A stretch of 64,000 nucleotides of DNA from Anaerolineales bacterium (GTDB lineage: Bacteria > Chloroflexota > Anaerolineae > JAAEKA01), in contig JACKBI010000003.1 of NCBI GenBank assembly GCA_020634615.1, positions 124,001 to 188,000 on the forward strand, in the 5' to 3' direction. Positions 51,535-59,712 of the stretch are shown here, one piece after another (positions within the stretch are counted from its first letter, which is position 1; each line of letters begins with the position of its first letter). The notes below the pieces were generated by a model. The model ran no database searches. It was not told the origin of the DNA and worked only from the letters and a program-made list of their open reading frames with translations. Position numbers and translations under genes: made by a program.

Positions 51535-51905
51535 TTTGCGTTGTTCTCCTGCACGTCGTAGGATGCTTTTTGCTCTGCCAATACGCCAATAATATTTCTG
51601 TTGTCCAAAAACTCCACCGGTTCTTCGTCAGCGCCGCGCTCCCACATCAGTGAGAAGAACCAAATGCCGCTCTCGCCGATGCAGAAGTCGGCCGGTGTGA
51701 AGGTCATCTTGGAGTCCAGTGGCGGCTCCGGCCGTTCTGGGTTGTATTCGGCAGGCCAGCCGAATGCCTCGCCTGCCCAAGCTTTACCCTTGACATGCAG
51801 GTTGGCAGCAAGCTTCCTGACATCAGTCAGATCCGGAATCATCACAGGTACCACTGAAGGGTAGTCACTATTGTACGTATTGATTCTGGCTCTAGCTATT
51901 ACCAC
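51531..51905 (-). CDS. Small protein of unknown function next to a DUF4160 gene
   Basis: The 124-residue product has no motif I recognise. It contains a Trp/Pro/Phe-rich middle (AWAGEAFGWPAEY, ESGIWFFSLMWERG) and an acidic C-terminus. A GTG at 51905 with AAGGAG upstream is the best start; it overlaps the DUF4160 stop by 14 bases. DUF4160 genes are often paired with a DUF2442 gene, and this one takes that place without clear similarity to DUF2442. Its stop overlaps the argS start. Confidence 0.6.
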   Translation of the reverse strand: MVIARARINTYNSDYPSVVPVMIPDLTDVRKLAANLHVKGKAWAGEAFGWPAEYNPERPEPPLDSKMTFTPADFCIGESGIWFFSLMWERGADEEPVEFLDNRNIIGVLAEQKASYDVQENNAK

Positions 51906-52140
51906 GTTTACTCTGCTCCTTGCGCCACGCATCCATAATCTGACGGCGATTGCTTTCTATTATCGCTTCTATCTCGTTCAACTCATGGTCTCGAAAGCCG
52001 CGTGACCTTGCCAACAAAACTGGATCGATCCAAAACTTCGCCTCTGATCCCGCCTTTCCGACATGAACATGTGGCGGTTCAATAAGATCGGCTTCGTAGA
52101 ACCAGAACCGGTAGCCTCTGATCCGGAGTATCACAGGCAT
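51892..52140 (-). CDS. DUF4160 domain protein
   Basis: The 82-residue protein opens with MPVILRIRGYRFWFYEAD, then PPHVHVGKAGSEAKFWIDPV and a final helix rich in Arg and Lys, the DUF4160 pattern. Such genes are usually paired with DUF2442 genes in toxin-antitoxin-like two-gene cassettes; no activity is proven. AGAGGA precedes the ATG. It serves as the intact reference for the damaged copy at 55406. Confidence 0.85.
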   Translation of the reverse strand: MPVILRIRGYRFWFYEADLIEPPHVHVGKAGSEAKFWIDPVLLARSRGFRDHELNEIEAIIESNRRQIMDAWRKEQSKRGNS

Positions 52141-52161
52141 GAGTCAATCCTCTGCAGAAGG

Positions 52162-52296
52162 TTAACCTACGACAATGTATTGCGTCACTAACGCCAACTG
52201 CTCCAGAACTCGCTTGTTTGCCTGCGAGTGAGCTTTGATAGCCTCGACAAGCAACCATTGCTGTGGATAGTGTTCGCGAATGTCCTGCCACTCCAT
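52162..52296 (-). CDS. 44-residue protein, probably a truncated family member
   Basis: The ATG at 52296 has GAAGGTG 7 bases upstream, overlapping the polA stop. The product opens MEWQDIREHYPQQW and continues through an Ala/Lys/Gln helix to a stop after IVVG. It resembles the N-terminal half of about 90-residue uncharacterised proteins seen beside DUF4160-type cassettes, from memory. It is either a short form or a remnant. Function unknown. Confidence 0.5.
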   Translation of the reverse strand: MEWQDIREHYPQQWLLVEAIKAHSQANKRVLEQLALVTQYIVVG

Positions 52297-52300
52297 CGTC

Positions 52301-55111
52301 CTACACCTTCTCCATCTCGTACCAGTTCGGCCCGACCTCGGCGTCCACTTTCAGCGCCGCGTCCAAATGGTAAGCGCCTTCCATCACCGACCTCACCAGC
52401 GCTGCTGCCTCTATCACCTCGCTATCGGGAACCTCAAGCACCAACTCGTCGTGCACCTGCAAGACCATCCGACTCTTCAGGTTGCGCTCGCGCAGCGCGC
52501 TGTGCAGCCGGACCATCGCGATCTTGATGATGTCAGCTGCGCTGCCCTGGATCGGGTGGTTGATGGCGGCCCGCTCGGCGCCCATCTGCTCGTTGCGGCC
52601 GCCACGCCCGCCGCCGGTCAGGATCGGGAAGTAGCGCCGCCTGCCCAGCAGCGTCTCGACGTAGCCCTGCTGGCGGGCCGTCGCGATGGTCTCGTCCACG
52701 TAGCGGCGGATGCCGGGATAGGTGGCGAAATACGCTTCCAGAAAGGCTTGCGCGTCGGAACGGCTTAGCTCGGTGCGACTGGAGAGGCCAAACGCGCTGA
52801 CGCCGTAGCTGGTGGCGAAATTGACCATCTTGGCGATGGCGCGCTGGTCATCGGTAACCGCCTCCAGCGGCACGCCATAGATTTTGGCAGCGGTGGCACG
52901 ATGGATATCCGCACCTGCACGGAAGGCGGCCAGCATGGCCTCGTCGCCTGACACATGCGCCAGAATGCGCAGCTCCACCTGTGAATAGTCAGCAGCCAGC
53001 AGTTTGCTGCCCGCAGGCGCGACAAACGCGCGCCGGATCTCGCGTCCCAACTCGCTGCGGATGGGGATGTTTTGCAAGTTCGGGTTGTTGCTGCTGATGC
53101 GGCCCGTCTCCGAACCCGCCTGATTGAAACTGGTATGCACGCGGCCGGTGGCCGGGTTTACCATCTGCGGCAACGCGTCGACGTAGGTGTTCAGCAGCTT
53201 GGTGAGCTGGCGCTGGTCGAGGATCAGGTCGATGACCGGATGCCGCCCCTTGAGCGTCTCGAGGACGCCGGCAGCTGTAGAATAGTGACCCGATTGCGTC
53301 TTCTTCAGGCCATCGGTCGGCAGCCCCAATGTGCCAAACAGCACGTCTGACATCTGCTGCGTGCTGTTGATGTTGAAACGGTAGCCGACCAGCACGTAGA
53401 TCTCGTCTTCGATCGCATCGAGCCGCGCCCGCAAATCACTGGACATCTGAGCCAGGTAAGGTACGTCCAGCACGATGCCGGCGGCCTGCATATCCACCAG
53501 CACGGGCACCAGCGGCATCTCGACGTCGCGGAAGAGACCGGTCAGCGCCCGTTCTTCCAGATCGCGGCGCAACTGCGGCACCAGACGCCAGGTCATGTCG
53601 GTATCAGCGGCGGCGTAGCGGGCCGCATCTTCCACCGGGACCAGATCCATCGTCGTCTGCTTTTTGCCCGTGCCGATGAGCTCGCTGATGGGTGTCATTT
53701 CGACGCCCAGCCGCTGCCAGGCCAGGTTTTTCAGCCCCAGACCGCGGCTGCCCGGATCAATCAGAAATTCCGCGATCATGGTATCGAACAGCGGCGGGGC
53801 GATACGGATGCCGTAGCGGCCCAGCATGGTCAGATCGTATTCGGCATTGTGTGCGGTCTTCTCAGCGGTGCCATCCTCCAGCACCGGCTTCAGCGCCGCG
53901 ATAACCTGCTCCAGCGGAAGCTGCTGCTCGGCGCCTTCGGCACGATGTCCGACGGGGATGTAGGCGGACTGCCCTTCTTCCCAGGCCAGCGAAATGCCCA
54001 CCAGGTTAGCCTGCTGCGCGTCGGTGGCAGTCGTCTCGGTGTCGAAGGCGATCAGCGAAGCTTGCTGCAATGTTTCCACCAGCCTGGCCAGCCCCTCTTC
54101 GCTGACCACCAATCCGTAGGGCATTGGCTCGGCTGGCGCTTCATCAGTTGGAGCGGCAGGCTGCGGTGCCATATCGGCAAAGAGGGCAAGCTGGCCGGTC
54201 GGCGTGGCAACCGTCTCACTGGCCAGTTCATTGCCGGGCCGGTTGCTGTCAGGCAGCCGGTCGACCAGCGTGCGAAATTCCAGTTCGCGGAACAGCTCGA
54301 CCATCACGCCCCGGTCGTAATCCTTGAGCCGGCAGGCTTCAAGGTCCAGCGCAACGCCCGGCACATCGGTGATAATGGTCACCAGGCGCTTGCTGAGAAA
54401 CGCGCTGTCACGGCCCTCCTCCAGCGCTGTGCGGGTGCGTTTGGCGGTGATCTCATCCAGGTGATCGTAGATGTTTTCCAGGCTGCTATAAGTCAGGAGC
54501 AAATCGGTGGCCCCCTTTTCACCCACGCCGCGCACGCCAGGCACGTTATCGGACTTGTCACCGATCAGCGCCTTGAGGTCGATGAGCTGCTTGGGCGCCA
54601 GCTTGTAACGCTCCTTCACCGACTCTGGCGTGTAGTAGATCGTGTCGCTGAACTTGCGCCCGCTGGTCAGCACAGTCGTCTGGTCGGTTACGCACTGGAC
54701 GATATCGCGGTCGCCGGTGACGATCACGGTCTGCACGCCTTTGCCATCGCCCTGATGCGCCAGCGTTCCCAACACGTCGTCAGCTTCAAAGCCCTCGCGT
54801 GTGAAAATGGGGATGTTGAACGCTTCAACCAGACTTTGGATGCGCTTCACCTGCAGGCGCAGGTCATCGGGCATCCGGTCGCGCGTCCCCTTGTACTCGG
54901 CGAACTCCGCGTGACGGAACGTCTTGCCGACGTCGAAAGCCACGGCCACAAAATCCGGTTTCTCGTCGCGCAGCACGTTGAGCAGCATGGAAAAGAAGCC
55001 GAAAGTCGCGTTGGTCGGCTCACCATCGCGCGTCTGCATCTCCGGCGGCAGCGCATGATAAGCCCGAAACGCCAGCGAGTGGCCGTCAATTAGTACAAGT
55101 TTGGCGCACAA
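52301..55111 (-). CDS. polA: DNA polymerase I
   Basis: PolA fills gaps and removes RNA primers during replication and repair. The 936-residue protein has an N-terminal 5'-3' exonuclease (about 1-290, LVLIDGHSLAFRAYHAL; GFEADDVLGTLA; IGDKSDNVPGVRGVGEKGA). The 3'-5' exonuclease domain has an intact LIAFDTETT. The polymerase domain has LLAADYSQVELRILAH, RAIAKMVNFATSYG and MVLQVHDELVLEVP. The likely start is TTG at 55111 with GGAG upstream; a GTG at 55129 is the alternative. Flanked on both sides by DUF4160-type genes. Confidence 0.96.
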   Translation of the reverse strand: MCAKLVLIDGHSLAFRAYHALPPEMQTRDGEPTNATFGFFSMLLNVLRDEKPDFVAVAFDVGKTFRHAEFAEYKGTRDRMPDDLRLQVKRIQSLVEAFNIPIFTREGFEADDVLGTLAHQGDGKGVQTVIVTGDRDIVQCVTDQTTVLTSGRKFSDTIYYTPESVKERYKLAPKQLIDLKALIGDKSDNVPGVRGVGEKGATDLLLTYSSLENIYDHLDEITAKRTRTALEEGRDSAFLSKRLVTIITDVPGVALDLEACRLKDYDRGVMVELFRELEFRTLVDRLPDSNRPGNELASETVATPTGQLALFADMAPQPAAPTDEAPAEPMPYGLVVSEEGLARLVETLQQASLIAFDTETTATDAQQANLVGISLAWEEGQSAYIPVGHRAEGAEQQLPLEQVIAALKPVLEDGTAEKTAHNAEYDLTMLGRYGIRIAPPLFDTMIAEFLIDPGSRGLGLKNLAWQRLGVEMTPISELIGTGKKQTTMDLVPVEDAARYAAADTDMTWRLVPQLRRDLEERALTGLFRDVEMPLVPVLVDMQAAGIVLDVPYLAQMSSDLRARLDAIEDEIYVLVGYRFNINSTQQMSDVLFGTLGLPTDGLKKTQSGHYSTAAGVLETLKGRHPVIDLILDQRQLTKLLNTYVDALPQMVNPATGRVHTSFNQAGSETGRISSNNPNLQNIPIRSELGREIRRAFVAPAGSKLLAADYSQVELRILAHVSGDEAMLAAFRAGADIHRATAAKIYGVPLEAVTDDQRAIAKMVNFATSYGVSAFGLSSRTELSRSDAQAFLEAYFATYPGIRRYVDETIATARQQGYVETLLGRRRYFPILTGGGRGGRNEQMGAERAAINHPIQGSAADIIKIAMVRLHSALRERNLKSRMVLQVHDELVLEVPDSEVIEAAALVRSVMEGAYHLDAALKVDAEVGPNWYEMEKV

Positions 55112-55158
55112 AAGATCTACTCCGATCACTCAATCAGGTTGCATTTTTGCAGCAACCG

Positions 55159-55425
55159 TCAGATCAGGGACTGCGTATCCAGCAATGGCTGCAGTTCAAC
55201 GCCGTTGTCGAGTTCTTGCCACCAGACGCCTCCTCCAGAAGGCATAATTTCCCAAGACTGGCGTTGCTCATTCGTTGCCTCCTGGAGCCATTTCAGCCAG
55301 GCATGATCGTTCATTCGCAACTGGAGTATGCGACCATCGCTGAGCTGCAAGGTCAACATGTCGCCAACAAACGCGACTCCAATAAGCTTTGCGAGCTTTA
55401 CGGGCTCAGCCTGCAAAGTGTTCAT
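55159..55425 (-). CDS. DUF2442 domain protein
   Basis: The 88-residue protein shows the DUF2442 pattern: an N-terminal beta region VKLAKLIGVAFVGDMLTLQLSDGRI and a C-terminal GVWWQELDNGVELQPLL. It overlaps the preceding DUF4160 frame by 20 bases, the usual pairing. If the pair is toxin-antitoxin-like, the partner gene is damaged (see 55406-55640), which may leave this member without its function. Confidence 0.8.
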   Translation of the reverse strand: MNTLQAEPVKLAKLIGVAFVGDMLTLQLSDGRILQLRMNDHAWLKWLQEATNEQRQSWEIMPSGGGVWWQELDNGVELQPLLDTQSLI

Positions 55426-55640
55426 CCCAAAGGTCGAATAGCTCATTCAAGTGACTCCTTGTCACGCGGCGGATCCGTGTCAGTTCCTGTCCCGCAAAAC
55501 CATAACTGTAAGCAAACTCCAAGGTGGCCAGCCAAATCTTGGTTCCATTGCCGCCTTTCCTGACGTGCATGTGTGGCGGCTCGTTACGTTCATTAGAGTA
55601 GCAAAAAAAAGCGCTAGCCATCGATCAGGAGACTTGGCAC
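55406..55640 (-). pseudogene. Damaged DUF4160 gene
   Basis: The ancestral start appears to be GTG at 55640 (VPSLLIDG), followed by a TAG at 55616-55614 where intact copies have Tyr. An eight-T run (55603-55610) then shifts the frame; removing one T joins it to RFFCYSNERNEPPHMHV. A frame from ATG 55621 to 55406 still encodes 71 residues and most of the domain, so a shortened protein could be made. The intact copy at 51892-52140 shows the normal N-terminus. Confidence 0.65.
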
Positions 55641-55702
55641 AGTTCTGCTCTCTGGGTGCTTCTAGCCTGTGGCCCGCCAGCGTATAACGCCCGTGCTGCC
55701 AG

Positions 55703-55924
55703 CTACTTGCTTGTGATCTCAACCTCGCCAGCGGTCACCAGGTCCTTCACCTGCGGCAGGTCGGCGATGTCGCGTGTCATGCCAAAGCTGCGACCCGCGT
55801 CAAGACGGAAGTAGCCCGTCGGGAGGTCGAGCAGAATGTTGTGCGCAGATTTGTTGCGAACGATGACTGTCTTCTGCGGATCCCAGTCGTATTCCAGTGT
55901 ATGGTGTTTTTTGCTGCCGGCCAC
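55703..55924 (-). CDS. Small conserved-looking protein of unknown function
   Basis: The 73-residue product is polar with a beta-rich middle (TVIVRNKSAHNILLDLPTG), and I recognise no family. The GTG start has AGGAGG 5 bases upstream, one of the best RBSs in the window, supporting real translation. It stands alone between the DUF4160 remnant and the GDPD gene. The gap 55641-55702 holds nothing visible. Confidence 0.6.
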   Translation of the reverse strand: MAGSKKHHTLEYDWDPQKTVIVRNKSAHNILLDLPTGYFRLDAGRSFGMTRDIADLPQVKDLVTAGEVEITSK

Positions 55925-56006
55925 GACATCCTCCTGAATTCAAACCGGATTGGGCTGTGTTCTGCGGAACAAGCAGCAGCTATTGTATCCCCACACCCAG
56001 TGAAAG

Positions 56007-56762
56007 TCAATCAGCGGCGGGACGGGACGGTTGATCCAGCAGCGCAGCCAGCAGATCAGGACGGTCGGTGATAATGCCGTCAACTCCGGCGTCGATCATG
56101 AGCTGCATATCCTCAGGCTCGTTGACCGTCCACGTGTAGACTCGCTGGCCGCGTGCGTGCGCCTCCTGCACCAACTCAGGCGTCACCTTGCCCCACGAGG
56201 GATTCAGGGCGGCAAGGCGCAGCAAGGCGCGCGGCCAGCCAGTGTCCATCTTGAACGGCATCCCGGTTTCGTAGAGCAGGCCCAATGGGATGCGTCTATC
56301 CTTCCGGCCGACCCGCCAGAGGGCTGCCGGATTAAATGAGGACACGATCACCCGGTCGTAAAGGTTGTGGCGGCGCACAGCCTCGGCGATGCCAGCTTCC
56401 AGACCATCGTTCAGTAGCTTCTTGCGTTTTGCTTCGATGTTGAGGAAACAGCGCGCTGGCAGGGCCTCGACGGCCTCATCCAGCGTCGGTATCAGCTCAC
56501 CGGCGTACTGCGGACCGAAATAGCCGCCGGCGTTGAGTTCCCGAAGCTGGGCCAGCGTGTTTTTGACCACCAGCCCGCGCACGCCGGTGATGCGCGACAA
56601 GTCGTCGTCGTGGAACAGCACCAGATGGCCGTCCCTGGTGCGCTGCACGTCGAACTCGACGCCGTCCGCGCCAGCCTGGACCCCGGCCAGCAGGCCGGCC
56701 AGTGTATTCTCCGGCGCGAGCGCACGCGCGCCGCGGTGGCCAATATTCAGTGGCGGTGTCAT
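56007..56762 (-). CDS. Glycerophosphodiester phosphodiesterase
   Basis: The 251-residue TIM-barrel enzyme hydrolyses glycerophosphodiesters to glycerol-3-phosphate and an alcohol. It opens GHRGARALAPENTLAG with the catalytic His-Arg, then GADGVEFDVQRTRDGHLVLFHDD with Glu, Asp and the second His. It ends QRVYTWTVNEPEDMQLMIDAGVDGIITDRPDLL. No signal peptide is seen, so it is cytoplasmic. The ATG overlaps the stop of the DUF59 gene (ATGA). Confidence 0.95.
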   Translation of the reverse strand: MTPPLNIGHRGARALAPENTLAGLLAGVQAGADGVEFDVQRTRDGHLVLFHDDDLSRITGVRGLVVKNTLAQLRELNAGGYFGPQYAGELIPTLDEAVEALPARCFLNIEAKRKKLLNDGLEAGIAEAVRRHNLYDRVIVSSFNPAALWRVGRKDRRIPLGLLYETGMPFKMDTGWPRALLRLAALNPSWGKVTPELVQEAHARGQRVYTWTVNEPEDMQLMIDAGVDGIITDRPDLLAALLDQPSRPAAD

Positions 56763-57148
56763 AGACGAGTAAACCGGCGTCGCAATCGACTGCGCCACGA
56801 GGTAGGTTCCGCGACTTGCGCGGGAGCCTGCGGTTCGCTGGCCGGCAGGCCCAGCAGCGCGCGCAGCGGCTCAGCCATCTGGTAAGGCGTCCAGGCTGGC
56901 TCGAAAACCAGTTGCACCTCGACGCCCGGCAGACCGGCATGGCTGACAGCACGACGAACCGCCGCGGTCAGCGCTTCCCCGTGCGGGCTGTATGGCGTCG
57001 TCAGTGTTATGTCGATCTGAGTGATGTCGGGCGATTCCGCGCGCACGGCCCGCACCAGCCCCAGATCGACGATGCTCTCGCCGAGGTCAGGTTCGATTAC
57101 GTCCCGTAGCGCCTGCCACATAGCTTGTTCAACGCTATCTTGCATCAT
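56759..57148 (-). CDS. DUF59/MIP18-family protein lacking the usual cysteine
   Basis: The 129-residue protein has the DUF59 domain (about 1-95), with ALRDVIEPDLGESIVDLGLVRAV and a C-terminal VEVQLVFEPAWTPYQM, as in SufT/PaaD-type iron-sulfur assembly factors. Where these carry the reactive Cys in a TTPGCP-type loop, this one reads TTPYSPHGE. The Cys is replaced by Ser, so the classic function may be lost. A basic tail ends RSRLRRRFTRL. It is coupled to the GDPD gene by a 4-base overlap. Confidence 0.85.
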   Translation of the reverse strand: MMQDSVEQAMWQALRDVIEPDLGESIVDLGLVRAVRAESPDITQIDITLTTPYSPHGEALTAAVRRAVSHAGLPGVEVQLVFEPAWTPYQMAEPLRALLGLPASEPQAPAQVAEPTSWRSRLRRRFTRL

Positions 57149-57156
57149 AGAATCCA

Positions 57157-57179
57157 GAGGGCCGGCTTGGCCGGCCCTC
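57157..57179. terminator. GC hairpin between hbd and the DUF59 gene
   Basis: GAGGGCCGG (57157-57165) pairs with CCGGCCCTC (57171-57179). No T-run follows on either strand. It may mark the end of the upstream dehydrogenase transcript. Confidence 0.4.
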
Positions 57180-57295
57180 GTATCACAATTCGACAGAGCA
57201 CCATCCGGGCCACGAATTTTGCAATTGGTTTCGACACAGTTCGTGAAATTCGAATGATTCGTCGCCTGATACGCTGGAACTGCGTCGTTGTCCGC

Positions 57296-58153
57296 TCAGC
57301 GCTTGCTGTAATCGTAGAAGCCGCGGCCGCTCTTGCGGCCCAGCAGGCCGGCCGACACCATGCGGGTCAGCAACGGCGGCGAACTGTAGCGCGGCTCGCC
57401 GTACTCTTCGAAAAACACCTGGGCGACCTGCTTTATCACGTCAAGGCCGATGAAATCGGACAACGTCAGCGGCCCCATGGGATGGGCCGCTCCCAGCTTC
57501 ATGGCGTTGTCGATGTCCTCGCGGCTGGCCAGTCCTTGCTCGTAGACGCGGATGGCGTCCAGCAGATAGGCGACCAACAGGCGGTTGACAATGAAGCCCG
57601 GTGTATCCTTGGCCAGCACCCCCGTCTTGCCCAGCTTCTCACCCAACGCGCTGACCGCATCGATGGTTTCCTGGGATGTCAGAATGCTCGGCACGTATTC
57701 CACCAGCGCCATCACCGGCACCGGGTTGAAGAAGTGCATGCCGATCACCTTGTCGCCGCGCTGGGTCGCCGTCGCGATCGCCGCGATGGAAATGGAAGAG
57801 GTATTGGAGGCCAGGATGGCTTCCGGTTTGACAACCCGATCCAGCTCGGCAAACACAGCCCGCTTCACATCCAGGTCTTCAAAAACAGCCTCGATGACGA
57901 TGTCGCAGTCCGCCAGATCCTCGGTGCTGACCGTGCCTGAAATGCGGGACAGCACATCTGTCATGTCAGCTTCAGCCAGCTTGCCCTTCTCGACAGCTTT
58001 TGCCAATGACTTGTCTATCTTGGCCAGACCACTGGTCAAGATTCCATCGTCAACCTCGCAAATCATGACCTCAAATCCGGCTTTTGCGGCGACCTCGGCA
58101 ATGCCAGCACCCATCTGGCCGCAGCCGACGATGCCGACGGTAGTGATCTCCAT
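57296..58153 (-). CDS. 3-hydroxybutyryl-CoA dehydrogenase
   Basis: This enzyme interconverts 3-hydroxyacyl-CoA and 3-oxoacyl-CoA with NAD(P). The 285-residue protein has the N-terminal dinucleotide fold VGIVGCGQMGAGIAEVAAKAG and the family signature GMHFFNPVPVMALVEYV. The catalytic His is in that signature, and the C-terminal domain has GFIVNRLLVAYLLDAIRVYEQGLAS and KLGAAHPMGPLTLSDFIGLD. It stands alone in this window, with no thiolase or crotonase nearby. Confidence 0.94.
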   Translation of the reverse strand: MEITTVGIVGCGQMGAGIAEVAAKAGFEVMICEVDDGILTSGLAKIDKSLAKAVEKGKLAEADMTDVLSRISGTVSTEDLADCDIVIEAVFEDLDVKRAVFAELDRVVKPEAILASNTSSISIAAIATATQRGDKVIGMHFFNPVPVMALVEYVPSILTSQETIDAVSALGEKLGKTGVLAKDTPGFIVNRLLVAYLLDAIRVYEQGLASREDIDNAMKLGAAHPMGPLTLSDFIGLDVIKQVAQVFFEEYGEPRYSSPPLLTRMVSAGLLGRKSGRGFYDYSKR

Positions 58154-58209
58154 TGATGTTTCTATGCCTCCATGTATGAAAGAACGGGTTTTCTGGGGTT
58201 ATCCTGGAA

Positions 58210-58233
58210 CCCGGCGCGTTGCGTAGCGCCGGG
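58210..58233 (-). terminator. Hairpin after the PIG-L deacetylase gene
   Basis: An 8-bp stem CCCGGCGC/GCGCCGGG (58210-58217 with 58226-58233) lies 20 bases after the stop at 58253. No T-run, so termination is uncertain. Confidence 0.4.
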
Positions 58234-58252
58234 GAAACCGTTTACAAAAGGT

Positions 58253-59545
58253 CTAGTCCTCGTCCCGGCCCGTGCCTCCGGAACGCTCCATCGCTGCCAG
58301 CAACGTCTTGGTCAGCTTGAGGTGCCGCTTTTCTGCCTCGCTGAGCGCCTCCCAGATGGCGTTCACCTCCGGGGGATCGCCCTGAGTCAACTGGCTGGCA
58401 TACCATTGCAGCGACTTCTCCATGCCCACGATCATGAAGTTCAGCTTGCTGAGCATGCCATGCCGGCTCAACCCCTGGCCAAGCAGCTTCTCGTGCGCGC
58501 CGGCCTGCAGGGGGCTGCGATCCAGCCGGCGCAGTGCGCTGCTGAGCTGTGCGGTGGCGTCTTGCGTATCGTCCACCAGAGTCTGCAACAACTCAACGAA
58601 TTCGGGCTTTGGCCGGTGACGCAGATAGTGCTGGTAGATCGTCAAATAGCCGCGCCGGGCACGCAAGGCAGCCATCAAACGCGCCGAGAGGCCGCCCGAG
58701 TCAACCAGCGCGACCTCCTTGTCATCATCCGGCTCCAGGCCGGCGAACAGGTCGGTCTCCCGCTGTGGCGCGGCAGCCAGCCGGTGAGCCAGCAACTGCA
58801 AGTACTCGCGGCTGACAAAAGCACGCTGCACCTCGTCGGAGACCTGGCTGAACATGCCCTCCGGATTGTGCTGGCTTTTGTGACACTCCCAGCCGGCCAC
58901 GCGTTTCTCCGACCAGGCCGCAACATCCATCACCGCGGTGATCTCGTCGTCCGGTGTGCTGAAAAAGCGCAGTTGCTCGCCGTTCAGCGAGATGCGAAAC
59001 TCGGCAAAAGCCGGGCTGGACTCGAAAAAGCTCTGCGGAATAACGCGCGCGTACAGCTTCGCGACCTCGACGGCCGGCCCCAGATCGGGCCGGTAACCTG
59101 GCTCAGCCGCGGCATACCAGGCCGCCAGGGCGATTTCGTGCACGGCGATATGGTCAGGATGAGGATAGCCGCCGTTGGCAGGGTGGGTCAGCATCACCTG
59201 CGGACGCACCTCGCGCAGGAGTTTGACAACTGCCGCGATCGCTTCCTCCCGGTCAATCCCGGCCACCCCACCGTCAGGCCAATCCATCCAGCGCAGATCC
59301 GTGATGCCCAGCGCTGCGCAACAGCACTGAAGCTCACCTGTGCGGATCTGGCCCAGGTTCTCGCGGGTTGCGCCATACTCAGGCGGCGAGTAGATGGTGG
59401 CGGCTTCGCCGCGCGTCGCGCAGACCAGCGTCACCTGCGCGCCGCCGGCAGCATAGCGCGCCAGCGTCCCGCCGACTGAAAGTTCGTCGTCGGGATGGGC
59501 AAAGAGCCCAACAATACGGTGCGAAGAGGTGTAAGTTTGTGACAT
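58253..59545 (-). CDS. PIG-L family deacetylase with C-terminal extension
   Basis: The 430-residue protein has a LmbE/PIG-L domain (about 8-245) with zinc motifs LFAHPDDELSVGG and GGYPHPDHIAVHEIA, plus SQHNPEG. These enzymes deacetylate N-acetylglucosaminyl groups or related substrates. A helical extension (about 255-430), rich in Leu, Gln and Arg with LLGQGLSRHGMLSKLNFMIVG, has no family I recognise. The ATG at 59545 gives the normal start; the frame is open further upstream into the inverted repeat. No cofactor-synthesis neighbours point to the substrate. Confidence 0.88.
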   Translation of the reverse strand: MSQTYTSSHRIVGLFAHPDDELSVGGTLARYAAGGAQVTLVCATRGEAATIYSPPEYGATRENLGQIRTGELQCCCAALGITDLRWMDWPDGGVAGIDREEAIAAVVKLLREVRPQVMLTHPANGGYPHPDHIAVHEIALAAWYAAAEPGYRPDLGPAVEVAKLYARVIPQSFFESSPAFAEFRISLNGEQLRFFSTPDDEITAVMDVAAWSEKRVAGWECHKSQHNPEGMFSQVSDEVQRAFVSREYLQLLAHRLAAAPQRETDLFAGLEPDDDKEVALVDSGGLSARLMAALRARRGYLTIYQHYLRHRPKPEFVELLQTLVDDTQDATAQLSSALRRLDRSPLQAGAHEKLLGQGLSRHGMLSKLNFMIVGMEKSLQWYASQLTQGDPPEVNAIWEALSEAEKRHLKLTKTLLAAMERSGGTGRDED

Positions 59546-59616
59546 TAATGGCTTGCTCGTTATCTTGTGACGCGTTGCATTATACTGCCAGCCGCTGTGT
59601 TCGACCGAATCAACGG

Positions 59617-59707
59617 TCCGACTTCGGAAGTCGCCAAGTCCAGCAATCAAGCTGGATTGCGCGCTCAAAATTGGTCACGACGTCTACCGGCGACTTCCGA
59701 AGTCGGA
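59617..59707. repeat. 91-bp element with 19-bp perfect terminal inverted repeats
   Basis: TCCGACTTCGGAAGTCGCC (59617-59635) is the exact reverse complement of 59689-59707. Each arm contains a palindrome of its own (GACTTCGGAAGTC). The interior holds a CCAGC/GCTGG hairpin. No coding capacity. It looks like a small miniature repeat (MITE- or REP-like). Confidence 0.7.
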
Positions 59708-59712
59708 ATCTT

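Noticed and set aside
53849..55093. 414-codon plus-strand frame opposite polA
   Set aside because: It is antisense to conserved polA motifs and shows shadow-type composition.
58172..59479. 435-codon plus-strand frame opposite the PIG-L gene
   Set aside because: It is antisense to the zinc-motif-bearing deacetylase and has shadow composition.
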